Notes under the pieces: generated by a model
Seen by the model: only the letters and a program-made list of their open reading frames with translations
What the model was told of the DNA's origin: nothing
The model's database searches: none
From: Patescibacteria group bacterium UBA5532
Lineage (GTDB): Bacteria > Patescibacteriota > Gracilibacteria > BD1-5 > UBA2023
Direction of reading: 5' to 3'
Length of the DNA stretch: 39,626 bases
Assembly: GCA_002426885.1 (NCBI GenBank)
Contig: DINU01000015.1
Span: 1 to 39,626 of the forward strand
In this document: positions 22,232-31,823 of the stretch, one piece after another
How the letters are laid out: each line of letters opens with the position of its first letter
How positions within the stretch are numbered: the stretch's first letter is position 1
Made by a program: the position numbers and the translations under genes

Positions 22232-22261
22232 AAAAAAAGTGCCTCAGGGCACTTTTTTTTT
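22232..22261. terminator. Bidirectional intrinsic terminator
   Basis: A7-AGTGCC-TCAG-GGCACT-T8. It serves the TspO-like gene on plus and can also end the leftward hsp20 transcript. Confidence 0.9.
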
Positions 22262-22397
22262 ATCATGTACGAATAAAGATCATAGAATACCAGCGCTTCT
22301 CTTATTTCCTCGCGCGAGTAGGAATCCATACAGAAGAACGCGGAAGAACCTGAATTCAAGAATGAAGAAAGTGAAGAAGAAAAGGCATTTGTAAAAA

Positions 22398-22946
22398 CTA
22401 CACATTTTCATCTTCAGATTCTTTTTCTTTTTTCTCTTCTTCATCATTTCCCTTTCCGATGCGGATCGTATGAGAGGAAAAACGAAGCTTCGGGATAAAT
22501 ATCTGGACAGAATTATGCTCTGCGGTCGCGTGGATCTTATTAAATGCGAGATTCTCAGGAAGAATAACTGACCGAGAAAACGCTCCATAAAAGCACTCGT
22601 CTACGAGCGTCTTGCGTGCATCGAGGTAAATCGGCGGATGCAGACGATTTCCAGAAATCGTCAGAATATTACGAGCAATCGAGATGTCGATCTGATCAGG
22701 ATCGATTCCGGCGACAGGCGCAATAATCACAATATCACTATTCGTCTCGAATATATCGAGCGCGATCTGCCCGATGTCATCCTCGTGCGCTCGTGTATCA
22801 TCGATATGGACGTCGATCGTGTGAAATGTCTCCCTTCCTGACTGATACTCCTCGCGCTCCTCGATCGATCCGAGCGGATCGGAGACAGGTTTTGTAACGA
22901 ATTGTTCAGCGGTATTTTTTTTATTTCCGACACCGAAGAGTTTCAT
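22398..22946 (-). CDS. Small heat-shock protein (Hsp20/alpha-crystallin)
   Basis: 182-aa chaperone that holds unfolding proteins. Acidic, flexible N-terminus (about 1-60), then an alpha-crystallin domain: DIVIIAPVAGIDPDQIDISI, NILTISGNR, CFYGAFSRSVILPENLA, HNSVQIFIPK. The tail is highly charged (DEEEKKEKESEDENV); an IxI-type motif may be present as IRIGK. AFSRSVILPEN is the classical strand of the family. Contains no TGA codons. It diverges from sufS; the two promoters lie back to back around a dyad. Confidence 0.93.
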   Translation of the reverse strand: MKLFGVGNKKNTAEQFVTKPVSDPLGSIEEREEYQSGRETFHTIDVHIDDTRAHEDDIGQIALDIFETNSDIVIIAPVAGIDPDQIDISIARNILTISGNRLHPPIYLDARKTLVDECFYGAFSRSVILPENLAFNKIHATAEHNSVQIFIPKLRFSSHTIRIGKGNDEEEKKEKESEDENV

Positions 22947-22967
22947 AGAAGAAATTTAGATGCGTGT

Positions 22968-22995
22968 ATGCTATGAATTTTAGGAAAATTTGCAA
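22968..22995 (-). promoter_or_regulatory. Promoter of hsp20
   Basis: Minus strand TTGCAA (22995-22990), 16-bp spacer, TAGCAT (22973-22968). The -35 lies in the left arm of the dyad at 22990-23022. Confidence 0.55.
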
Positions 22996-23022
22996 GGAGA
23001 ACTCGTGTTCCTTCGCTTGCAA
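22990..23022. promoter_or_regulatory. Dyad between divergent hsp20 and sufS promoters
   Basis: TTGCAAG (22990-22996) and CTTGCAA (23016-23022) form a perfect 7-bp inverted repeat with inner GAAC/GTTC arms around TCGT. Each outer arm contains the -35 box of one promoter. A regulator bound here could block both genes; this is inference. Confidence 0.5.
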
Positions 23023-23044
23023 TTCTCACGGGAAGAGATATACT
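23017..23044 (+). promoter_or_regulatory. Promoter of sufS
   Basis: TTGCAA (23017-23022), 16-bp spacer, TATACT (23039-23044). The leader to ATG 23067 is about 16 nt. Confidence 0.65.
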
Positions 23045-23066
23045 CGGAAAGATTTTTTTGTTTTCT

Positions 23067-24296
23067 ATGATTCGTTCTGATTTTCCAGTTTTTTCTCGAT
23101 ATCCTGATCTCGTCTATCTCGACTCGACTGCAAGCGCACAGAAACCTCGTATGGTCATCGACGGCATGAAAGACTTTATGGAAGGAAAATATGCCAATAT
23201 TCATCGTGGTGCGTATGCACTCTCAGAAATGGCAGAAATGACATATGAATTATCCCGCCAGAAGGCGTGTGCGATCATCGGAGCGCGAGAAACCTCGGAG
23301 ATTTTTTACACGTATAATGCGACCTATGGGATGAATCTCATCGCCGAGACGCTTCGACTCTCGGGAGAAGTCACCTCGTGAGACGTTATTCTCACGAGCG
23401 CGATCGAGCACCATGCGAATCTCGTTCCATGGTTTTTATGTGCGAGTCAGTCAGATTCAGAGGTAAAAGTCACGCATCTGAAAAATGGAAGTTTTGACTA
23501 TGAGGGATTCGAAGAAGCGATGACCGAGCAGGTAAAAGTCGTCACTGTGACAGGAGCATCGAATGTCACGGGCGAGATCATCGATCTTGAGCGGATTCAC
23601 GCAATGATCCTCAGGAAGTTTCCATGAGAAAAAAAACCGTATTTCATCGTCGATGCGACACAACTCGTCCCACACATGACACTCGATGTCGTATCACTCG
23701 ATATTGATTTTCTCGTATTTACTGGACACAAAGTCATGACCGATACGGGACTCTGAGTCGTCTACGGAAAAAAATCACTCCTTCAGAAGTTCACACCATC
23801 ATTCGGTGGAGGCGGAGCGATCAATCACGTCTCGCATGATGGATTTATCCCTGCAGGACTCCCGTCGCGATGGGAACCTGGGACTCCACACATTATCGGC
23901 GCCGCATCACTCCTCTATGCGCTCGAGTATATCGAATCGATCGGTGGATATGAGAAGATCGAGGAGGTAGAGCGCGATCTCGTCGAATACGTCTGGGAAA
24001 AACTCGAGCATTTTGCCCCGCTCCATGAAGGGAAAGTACAGCTCATCGGTGGAGGACGAGAGATTCCACGGATTGGGGTATTTAGCTTCTATACACCTGA
24101 GATTCATGTGAGCGATCTCGCTGAGTCTTTTGCAGAAAAAAATATCGCTGTCCGGTCTGGACATCACTGTGCAGAACCACTGCACGAGGAAAATGCGATC
24201 CCCGCATCGATCCGAATCAGTCTCTACATTTATAATACACGGGAAGACATCGATCGCTTCTTTGAAGTCTTCGAGCAAGAATGCAGTGAACTCTAG
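23067..24296 (+). CDS. sufS: Cysteine desulfurase SufS/CsdA family
   Basis: 409-aa PLP enzyme that takes sulfur from cysteine for Fe-S clusters and other thio-cofactors. Visible: N-terminal YLDSTASAQKP, GEVTSGDVILTSAIEHHANLVPW, DATQLVPH, the PLP lysine in FTGHKVMTDTGLGVVYGKK, FGGGGAI, and the catalytic cysteine in AVRSGHHCAEP, characteristic of the SufS (group II) branch. Glycines in VTSGDV and TGLGVV are TGA. The family usually has GHKLYGPTG at the lysine, so VMTDTG is slightly divergent. No sufBCDU genes are beside it; a DsbA-like lipoprotein follows after 25 nt. Confidence 0.94.
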
Positions 24297-24321
24297 TTTT
24301 TTTATTCTTTTATTTTTTTGT

Positions 24322-24993
24322 ATGCGTATTTTTCTTCTTCTTTTTATTTCTCTCTCAGGGATACTCCTGACGAGTTGTACACCACAGCCCAGAGATAAGC
24401 CACTTCTCGACTTCTCGAACTCTGGTATGACGATTGAAAATCCGACGTATGGATCGGGAGAACATACGATCACGATCTTCAGTGATTTCCAGTGTCCTGC
24501 GTGTATCGCATTTCATAATGCATACGAGACACTCCTCCAGTCACATGCTTCCGCTGGGAAACTCGTCATCGTCTATAAGCAGTTCCCTCTCTATCCGATC
24601 CCCCATGAGAATTCACTTCGTGATGCATATGCAGCACTCTGCGCGCACGAACAAGGAAAATATAAAGAGTTCAGTGATGCGATGTATGCGCTCGAGCTCC
24701 AGAAGCGAAATGAGAAAGTCTCTGATGCAGAGCGTGGACTCGTCGCCCAGGGTGCAGGAGTTCCGAATCTCTGAGAATTTAATAGCTGTCTCGCAGACGC
24801 GAAGTATGCGAAACAGGTCTATCTCGATCGTGAGGAAGGACTCCAGAAGGATATCCCTGGAACTCCGACGATTTACTTCGATGGAGTCCGACTCGACTCA
24901 CGTGTCTATGGAGATCCGACCGTATTCCAGAAGTTTCTCGAAGAGAGACTCGGAAGTGGAAGCACAGGATCATGAAGCACAGAACAGGAATAA
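24322..24993 (+). CDS. DsbA-like thioredoxin-fold lipoprotein
   Basis: 223-aa exported thiol oxidoreductase. Signal peptide MRIFLLLFISLSGILLTSC with lipobox LTSC, so it is probably lipid-anchored outside the membrane. Thioredoxin-fold domain starts ITIFSDFQCPACIAFHNAY: active-site CPAC, followed by the inserted helical domain and the cis-Pro loop IPGTPTIYFDG. This is the DsbA/BdbD-type layout used to form disulfides in secreted proteins; Cys-rich exported proteins such as the one at 34777-36081 could be its substrates (inference). Two or more Gly are TGA; the tail is Gly/Ser/Thr-rich. It is likely cotranscribed with sufS. Confidence 0.92.
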
Positions 24994-25011
24994 TACTGAA
25001 GGACTCACTAT

Positions 25012-25040
25012 AAAACTCCCTCTCTTTGGGGGAGTTTTAT
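25012..25040. terminator. Bidirectional intrinsic terminator
   Basis: AAAACTCCC and GGGAGTTTT arms. It ends the sufS-dsbA unit and overlaps the TAA stop (25037-25039) of the leftward 640-aa gene. Confidence 0.8.
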
Positions 25041-26959
25041 TTGGTTCGAGTAGATATGCTATTTATCATAGTATCGATACAGGATCAAAGAGCTTTCTGG
25101 TTTCTTGTAGATGTATCAGACCCTCATGTAATTGGCTTGAATTTTTTCTTCAGTTCAGTGAGAATTTTTTCTGGGTCCCCTTTAGATGATGTATTACTTT
25201 TCGGTACATCACTTTTCGGTACATCAATTTTTTGTGCTGTTTCGAATGCTGCTTTAAAATGCCTTTCTTTCTGTGGGTTAGTAAAGACAACCTGTTCATT
25301 CCCTAAGATATATGGAATTAATTCTCCCGTTGTTATCCCCTGGAGGATATATATGCTCGTCTCAGTTCTTATCCTATGGGACGCCACATGGCCGTCTGGG
25401 GATGCATCGCTGAGATTCTTTTTCATTCTCACATAGACGAGATCTTCTACCTCCGATGGATTCAGATAATTTGGTCATCGCACAAGAGCATCGATTGCAC
25501 TTCGGATTTTATAAGACGGATCATCGACATCCTTCCATTTTTTTGTACTCTCAGACATCCCTTGTCATTCACACCCAACATGTTCTCATGAATGAGGATC
25601 TTTTTGGAGTAATATAAATCCACTGGCGCTAAAGCTTAGAAACTCGGGGGTAGACGTACTTGCAACTCGTGAGTCAACTATGAGAGGTTTATATTTGCCG
25701 ATCAACTCCTTCTCAAATCCTGCATCAAAACATCATTGATTATCAAGATAATACTGACCATGTGGAAAGAGTCCTGCAAGAAATTGCAGGATTCCCATCT
25801 TGTCGTCATGAGATGCATCATCTCCGAAGGGAATTGCAACTCCGATAGTATCACGAATGGCATCATTATTGATATATTCGATCTTTTGCCATCGCTTTTG
25901 TGCATCACTCTTTGGATCCTTTGTACGAAAAAGAATTGCATACCTTTTTCGGTTAAGCATAGTAGATCAAGTTTTTCGATATGATAGACCGACTTTTCTT
26001 ATCTCTCATAATTCAAGCTCAGACGCACCATGCCCCTGAACATATTTAACAATTTGATTTATTTGTTTTTCTGCATTTTGCTCTCGTTCCTCCTCTACAA
26101 TATGAGCATTTCACCATGGAAAAAATGACTGAATAATACGCCACGCATCTTCTATTTCTTGTGCATTCTCAGACCAAAATGCTTTCAAAAGAAGTTTTTC
26201 CAGAGATTCGATATTTTTTGCTCTTCCGATGGGGTTATCCGAGAAATCTTTTCAGAAAATCTCATGAAAATACCGAATAATAATCGGATATACTTTTTGA
26301 AAATGCTCATTTGCGTCTACTTCCTTGAAGTCGGGAATATTTTGTGCTAATCCTGCGAAAATCAATCGCTTGATGATATCTCAAGAGAGATGATTCTCAT
26401 TCTCAGAGGGAGATATCTGTGCTGGGCTCTTTTTCACATCCCCCTTGCTTCTTCATGGCTGTGCCCGTCGCAAGGAGTACGCAAACGAGTATCATGAAGA
26501 ATCCAGTATGGAGGGTTGTTTACGTGCATACTGAATAAATTCCTCAGATCAAAGAAGTCTATAGAGTTCCCCTTTCAGTCTTTGTATGTAAACTTCTTTT
26601 CATTTTCTATTACGCAGAAGTACTGAGAGACAATCATTTTTATCGCTTTCCTCTATTGTGTGGGTGGTTATCTCAGTGCCATTGTATGTGTTTCTACTTG
26701 TTATCTCTTGTCGATATCGTACGACCTTTCGGAGAAGATCGATGAAAGCCGAGGGATTCGCATCAAAATATTGCTTCAGATTTTCATACCCCCGCTTTCC
26801 CTCAAAATACCCCCTCACCTTCCTTCTGACTTGTTCCGGTGCAGACATTTCAAGGATAGCATGCACATTTTGACTCACCTTTTCTTCCATATCTGCGATG
26901 ACTGTTCTTGATTTGTTTATGTTATACTCTTGTGAAACTTGGGGGCTAGAAGTCCTCAT
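25037..26959 (-). CDS. 640-aa orphan protein, unknown function
   Basis: Not recognised. One continuous frame from ATG 26959 to TAA 25037 appears only under table 25; the standard code cuts it into several short pieces. Residues 1-130 are charged and helical (VIADMEEKVSQNVHAILEMS, EQVRRKVRGYFEGKRGYENL). The middle is helical (IIKRLIFAGLAQNIPDFKEV). The 350-480 part looks like an alpha/beta domain (KRYAILFRTKDPKSDAQKRW, IGVAIPFGDDASHDDKMG, FLAGLFPHGQYYL). Near the C-terminus a 15-nt tandem duplication gives DVPKS-DVPKS. No signal peptide or membrane span. Codon choice differs from the core genes, suggesting an accessory origin from another recoded genome. It starts 36 nt from murD, divergently. 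Confidence 0.8.
25196..25225 (-). repeat. 15-bp tandem duplication inside the 640-aa gene
   Basis: ACTTTTCGGTACATC occurs twice in direct succession on the plus strand and encodes a repeated DVPKS on the minus strand. Confidence 0.9.
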
Positions 26960-26962
26960 AAC

Positions 26963-26989
26963 TTGCAAAAATAGGAAAATACATATAGT
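26963..26989 (+). promoter_or_regulatory. Promoter of murD, possibly leaderless
   Basis: TTGCAA (26963-26968), 15-bp spacer, TATAGT (26984-26989). Transcription would start about at the A of ATG 26996. Confidence 0.5.
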
Positions 26990-26995
26990 ATCGAC

Positions 26996-28267
26996 ATGTT
27001 CCTCATCTACTGAAAAGGAAAAGTCGGATATGCGGTCGCGAGACTCTGTGACTTCCAAGACATTCCGTATGAAATCCGTGATGACCAGGATGGGCCCGTC
27101 GACTTCGCACAGTACGAAGCGATTATCCCGTCGCCATGAGTCCCGAGTACACATCCAGTACACGCGAGTGGAAAAGTGATCGGAGAGCTCGACTTCGTGT
27201 CGCGCGTTCTCCCAGAGCAGATTACCACGATCGCGATCACGGGAACAGATGGAAAATCATCGACCGCATGGATCACATACAGTATACTGAAACATGAATT
27301 TTCTGTCAAAAAAGTGGTGTATCTCGGCGGGAATTTCGATATTCCACTCTCAGACATAGTCCGGGAGATACTCGAAAAGGGTATAAAAAAATGAATTATC
27401 GTCATCGAAGTCTCGAGCTTTATGGCGCATACCCTGCGAGAATTTCAGCCAGACTATACGATCTTTACCAATTTTAAACCCGATCATATCGACTGGCATC
27501 AGAGCCTCGAAGCATACTTCCGCGCGAAGTGGAATCTCATCACCCAGACAAAAAAGACCGTCATTCTCCATGAGGGCATTCTCCAAGAGGCAGGGCGATA
27601 TCATGTCACGATCCCAGATCGCACTCGTATCTTCGGAGCTTGTCGAGAGAAGACGGAGGAAAGACTGAAAGACTGCACCGACTGAGAAAATATAAAAATC
27701 TCTGGCAGGGCGAAATATCATCTTTCTGACACGAATTTCTCAGGGATGCATAACGCACTTAATATCCTCTCCGCAGGCATCCTCGCGAATGAGCTCGGAA
27801 TCTGTGCGAAGCATGTCAGGAATTTTTTACCTGAGATTACCGGACTTCCACATCGGATCGAGTTCGTCACGGAAAAAAATGGAATCCGCTACATCGACGA
27901 CTCGAAGTCGACTTCGAGTCAGAGTATGCGCGCTGGACTCGGTGCTTTTCCACATGAGATGACGATCTTGATCGCGGGATGATATGACAAGGGTGATCCA
28001 TTCGATGATATAGAGAAGGATCTTGTCGGTGTGAAATATGCAGTTCTCATCGGGCAGACTCGTGAATTGCTGGCGGGAAAATGCCGTCTCGCGAACGTGC
28101 CATTCGTGTTCGCAGAATCCATGCAAGAAGCAGTGGCACTCGCACGACATCATGCGAAAAGATGAGACACGATCCTCCTATCGCCCGGGTGTGCGAGCTT
28201 CGGAATGTTTCGAGATTATCTCGATCGTGCTGAGAAATTTCGAGAAGCGATCGTGCAAGAAAGATAA
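26996..28267 (+). CDS. murD: UDP-MurNAc-L-Ala:D-Glu ligase MurD
   Basis: 423-aa Mur ligase adding D-glutamate to UDP-MurNAc-L-alanine in the cytoplasm. Short Rossmann-like N-domain (MFLIYGKGKVGYAVARL), then SPGVPSTHPV, ATP-binding AITGTDGKSSTAW, IIVIEVSSFMA, NFKPDHIDWHQSLEAY, and the C-domain IDDSKSTSSQS, LIAGGYDKGDPF, and LLSPGCASFGMFRDYLDRAEKF, which is the MurD end signature. Many motif glycines are TGA. Slightly shorter than the usual 440-450 aa. In most bacteria murD lies in the dcw cluster; here it is alone, between an unknown gene and an AAA ATPase. Confidence 0.95.
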
Positions 28268-28408
28268 AAAAAGTATGTAAAAAAAGCGGGTATATTTCTG
28301 CTATTTTGAGATACGCCCTGGGTCTGTCTTTTCGTACTTGGCGCTTCTTACTGAAGTTCAGCTCGATTTCTTTCACCGATATTTCGGGGCAATTATAATC
28401 GGTCGAAA

Positions 28409-29695
28409 CTACGCGCGAGCGATTTTTTCTCACCATTTTTCATAGATGCTCATATCCACCATAGTGAGCGATGACGGTGTCTCGCTGATAATCGATCGGA
28501 GGAGCTCCATCGTGATCCGATTTCACCGTGCGAAATTCTCCGGAAGCGTACCTGATTCGGCTTCATCGACGAGATCGAGAAGTCGCCGACTCGCATCGCG
28601 TGCGGCTTCGTCGCACATCATCTCGATATCTGCTGAGACATATCCATCCGTGAGCGCCCCGAGCTCCTCATAGTCGAGCCTTGCATGAGGACGATCGAAC
28701 TTCTCGATATACATACGAAAAAGCTCCTTCCGAGCGAGAAGATCTGGTGGACCAATATATATTTTCTTATCGAGACGACCAGAGCGAAGCAGTGCGGAAT
28801 CCAGATGATCCGGGCGATTCGTCGCAGTGATCACGATAAGATTCTTCGCATCCTCGAGCGCATTAAACTCTTGAAGAAACTGGGAAACTTCCTCTGCTTT
28901 ATTCGCATCGACGCGATCAGTACGAGCAGATACGAGCGCATCGATCTCATCGAGAAAGAGGATAATCGGTTCCTTTTCTGATGCTTTTTTCGCCTGTGTA
29001 AAAAAATCTCGAATATTCTGAGTCGTCTGATGGAGATACGACGAGCCGAATTCTCCCATGTTTTTCGAGACGAATCCACACTCGAGCTCTTCAGCGAGCT
29101 TCTTCGTGATGAAAGTCTTCCCAGTTCACGGCGGACCATAGAATAACATCCCTGTCGGGATCGAAATCTTAAAACGCTCATATTCTGCGTAGAGCTTCTC
29201 GAGCAGTGCAATGTTCTTCAGTGAAATATCCCCCTCGGAGGCGATCGCCTCATCTCACGGCGATCGTGCTCGATATTTTTCTATCAGGAACTTGAAACGG
29301 AGTGGCTGGATAAAGCTCTCCGTGAGCTCTCGTTTCAGTGTGTCCATCCCAGCGATTCCCTGAAATCCCCAGAGTTTCTCATCTCATTTCTTGATGAAAT
29401 GCTGGACCTCGATCGGGGGCGTTTTTTCCTCTTTTTCATTTCCAGTCTTATTTCCCCCTGTTTTTCCAGCATTTTCTCCGATCTTTTTCGCATCCTCTGT
29501 GCGAAAACCCTGATCGAAAGCGTCCACGAGCTGTGTCGCTGATCCGATATTTTTTTCTATTTCCTGGAGCGAGGACTCGAGTGACGTGAGTGAGTCTGGA
29601 TTCCAGTCTTTCGTGACATTGGCGCGGAACTCGGGCGACTCAGTCACTGCATGGAAAAATGCATCGAAGCCAGTATCGTTTTTCTGTGAAGTCAT
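28409..29695 (-). CDS. AAA family ATPase (FtsH/Cdc48-like module)
   Basis: 428-aa protein with one AAA module. The N-terminus (about 1-105) is helical and acidic with a Lys/Gly/Asn linker. Then come Walker A FYGPPGTGKTFITKKLAEE, Walker B IILFLDEIDAL, sensor 1 and second region of homology TATNRPDHLDSALLRSGRLD, and the small helical lid. There is no protease domain and no membrane span, so it is not FtsH itself. It resembles the ATPase domain of FtsH, Cdc48 or spastin-like remodelling enzymes. Substrate unknown. Start ATG 29695, stop TAG 28409-28411. It diverges from recJ. Two or more Gly are TGA. Confidence 0.9.
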
Positions 29696-29714
29696 AGGTG
29701 AAAATATAGATCGA

Positions 29715-29742
29715 AGTGTACGAAAGAGGCGAGAAATGTAAA
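29715..29742 (-). promoter_or_regulatory. Promoter of AAA ATPase gene
   Basis: Minus strand TTTACA (29742-29737), 16-bp spacer, TACACT (29720-29715). Confidence 0.5.
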
Positions 29743-29785
29743 TAATTTCTTATGGGGAAAACAAAAAAAGATTCTGAAGCTTCTT

Positions 29786-29813
29786 TTGTAAAAAGCGAAT
29801 TTCTTCCTATAAT
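29786..29813 (+). promoter_or_regulatory. Promoter of recJ, leaderless
   Basis: TTGTAA (29786-29791), 16-bp spacer, perfect TATAAT (29808-29813). The ATG at 29820 begins 7 nt after the -10, so its A is about the first transcribed base. Confidence 0.7.
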
Positions 29814-29819
29814 CCTTCC

Positions 29820-31556
29820 ATGCACACAATCCATAACTTTTCTCTGAAGATTCTGAACGAGCGCGGAACGAAGACGATCGATCAGGTACTTCAGGAAAAT
29901 CGACATATCACGAGTGAATTATTTTTTGCACCCAGTATCTGAGACCTGCACGATCCTTTTCTCCTTCCGGATATGGATCGCGCTGTGGAGAGAATCTTGC
30001 GTGCTCGAGAGAAAAAAGAACGCATCATCGTCTTCTGAGATTATGATGTCGATGGAGTCTCTGGGACGGCACTGCTTTTTCGGTATCTTCAGGAGATCGG
30101 ATGTGAAGTCTCCTATCGCCTTCCGCATCGTGTCCACGATGGCTATGGACTGAAGGAGTATTTTTTTGATGCGATGAAAGAAAAATGAGTCACGCTCGTC
30201 GTGACCGTCGACTGTGGGACGCGAGATGTCGCTCCTGTGCGGTATGCGAAAACACTCGGGATCGATGTGATCGTGACAGATCATCATGCAGTACCGACGG
30301 ATATACCAGAAGATGTGATCGCGATAATAAATCCGAAACGATCGGACAGCACGTATCCATTTCGGGATCTTGCGGGCGCAGGTGTCGCTCTGAAGCTCGT
30401 CCACGCGATCGTCGAGCGGATTACTCCCGAGAAACGAGAAAAAATTCTCAGCGAATATATAGATTTTGCATCGCTCGGAACTGTCTCTGACTGTATGCCA
30501 CTCATCGACGAGAATCGCACGATTGTCACCCTTGGACTCCATCAGATGGGAAATTCTCGTTCGCACGGACTCAGAAAATTCCTGACCGGCAAAGAAAAGT
30601 CTCTCCGCGACAGTGATGTGATCGGCTTCCAGATCGGTCCGAGAATCAATGCGGCAGGTCGCATGGATACGCCCCTCACAGCGCTTCACTGGCTTCTCGC
30701 GAGCGATGAACGCTCGGATAATTTTTTCTCAGAACTCGAGCATCTGAATGAGTCGAGAAGAGAGGTCACAGAACGATACTTTCACGATGCGCTCGACGCG
30801 ATCGATACAGAGAGTCCGATCCTATTCTACGACTCAGAAAATCTCGAGCATGGTGTGATCGGTCTCGTCGCTGGAAGACTCACAGAAATGTATGGCAAGC
30901 CTGCGATCGTCATGAAAAATGGCGATGAACATCCGCTCGCAAACCGGAAAGGCTACGATACCGTCTCGAATATCAGTCCTGTCGCACCTCATGGTGCGCT
31001 CTCGATCGGATCCTGTCGGAGTCCAGAATGGTGCAATATTATCGAGATGCTTGAGAGCTGTAAAGACCTTCTGATTCGCTACGGATGACACCGTCAGGCT
31101 GCAGGTTTTACCATCGAGACAGAGAAAATCCCACTCCTGAAAGCACGTCTCTCTGACGTTTTCTGTACACATCATGACGCAGAGAGACTTCCGCTCCGCA
31201 CACGAAAAGTCGAGTGTACACTCGATGTAGCGGAGGACTTTACACTCGAGAATATCGGAGTGATCGACCGATTTCGTCCCTTTGGGATCGGGAATGAGAA
31301 GCCTCTCTTTCTTCTGCAGGATGAGACGATTCTCTCAGTCGAGACCTTCGGAAAAGAAGGACAGCATCTCAGATTTCGCCTCGCGAGAAATCCAGAGATT
31401 CAGTGTATCGCATGGGGATGGGGAAAATGATGAAAACGCGAGTGCGACGTCAGTCTGACGAAAGGCGATATTATCTCTCTCATCATCGAACTCGAGGAAA
31501 ATGAATGGAACGGGAAGAAAACTGTGAATGGAATTGTGCGAGATTGTGTAGTGTAG
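29820..31556 (+). CDS. recJ: Single-stranded-DNA exonuclease RecJ
   Basis: 578-aa DHH-family 5'-3' exonuclease used in recombination and mismatch repair. Motifs in order: FGDYDVDGVSGTALL (metal-binding DxD; its first Gly is TGA), VTVDCG, VTDHHAVP (DHH), NPKRSDSTYPFRDLAGAGVA, FASLGTVSDCMPL, GFQIGPRINAAGRM, then the DHHA1 domain with IRYGGHRQAAGF and an OB-fold end. Length is typical. ATG 29820 follows the promoter directly; no Shine-Dalgarno sequence could fit. Stop TAG 31554-31556 is followed by hairpins. Confidence 0.96.
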
Positions 31557-31566
31557 CTTCTGGATA

Positions 31567-31595
31567 AAAAATCCCCGACCGTTTGGTCGGGGGAA
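31567..31595. terminator. Hairpin 1 of the recJ/pyrB gap (terminator)
   Basis: CCCCGACC-GTTT-GGTCGGGG. The uridine run is better on the minus strand (T6 after the stem), so it may mainly end leftward transcription while also serving recJ. Confidence 0.75.
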
Positions 31596-31612
31596 ATTTA
31601 ACAGGATGTTTC

Positions 31613-31632
31613 TCGGGGGATAAATCCCCCGA
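31613..31632. terminator. Hairpin 2 (TCGGGGGAT dyad)
   Basis: Perfect 9-bp stem TCGGGGGAT / ATCCCCCGA with a 2-nt spacer, between the recJ terminator and the small basic ORF. Confidence 0.55.
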
Positions 31633-31637
31633 AAAAC

Positions 31638-31739
31638 TTATTCCTCAAGGAAAGGGGCATTCGCCCCTTTCCTCCTTTCTTCTCTTTCTCTCTTTTTATT
31701 TTTCTTTTCCCTAATTTCTTTTCTTACTTTCTTTTTCAT
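31638..31739 (-). CDS. Possible 33-aa very basic peptide (or sRNA)
   Basis: Frame MKKKVRKEIREKKNKKRERE followed by ERRKGANAPFLEE, TAA at 31638-31640. An AGGAG sequence lies 9 nt before the ATG, a rare clear Shine-Dalgarno site in this window. A TTGACA promoter lies upstream (31808-31835) and terminator hairpins follow. The transcript would begin with a 41-nt hairpin (31761-31801). More than half the residues are Lys/Arg/Glu, as expected for an RNA- or ribosome-binding peptide, but purine-rich DNA gives such a translation by chance. A perfect 10-bp dyad (31649-31672) lies inside the frame, so an untranslated RNA is a fair alternative. Not recognised as a known family. Confidence 0.4.
   Translation of the reverse strand: MKKKVRKEIREKKNKKREREERRKGANAPFLEE
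31649..31672. repeat. Hairpin 3 (GGAAAGGGGC dyad)
   Basis: Perfect 10-bp inverted repeat GGAAAGGGGC / GCCCCTTTCC with a 4-nt loop, third hairpin in 110 nt after recJ. On plus it is followed by a pyrimidine tract of about 95 nt. Confidence 0.75.
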
Positions 31740-31760
31740 CTTTTTTTTCTCCTGTTTTTT

Positions 31761-31801
31761 TGTCAATGCATGCACTGCGAAATGCAGACATTACATTGAC
31801 A
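31761..31801 (-). promoter_or_regulatory. Leader dyad before the basic peptide ORF
   Basis: TGTCAATG (31761-31768) and CATTGACA (31794-31801) form an 8-bp inverted repeat around an inner CTGC/GCAG stem. With the predicted start near 31801 the dyad is the 5' end of the leftward RNA. Its right arm also contains the -35 of the rightward promoter. Confidence 0.5.
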
Positions 31802-31823
31802 TACGTTATATTATGTTTAAAGT
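31796..31823 (+). promoter_or_regulatory. Promoter toward pyrB
   Basis: Consensus TTGACA (31796-31801), 16-bp spacer, TAAAGT (31818-31823). It gives a leader of about 350 nt before pyrB. Confidence 0.55.

Noticed and set aside
28268..28436. Minus-strand frame starting ATG 28436 (MVRKNRSRVVSTDYN...)
   Set aside because: The first ~55 codons look plausible, but the frame overlaps the AAA ATPase end and then runs antisense through murD with no stop of its own there; support is too weak.
29919..30689. 256-codon minus-strand open frame
   Set aside because: Antisense shadow of recJ, which has all its motifs on the plus strand.
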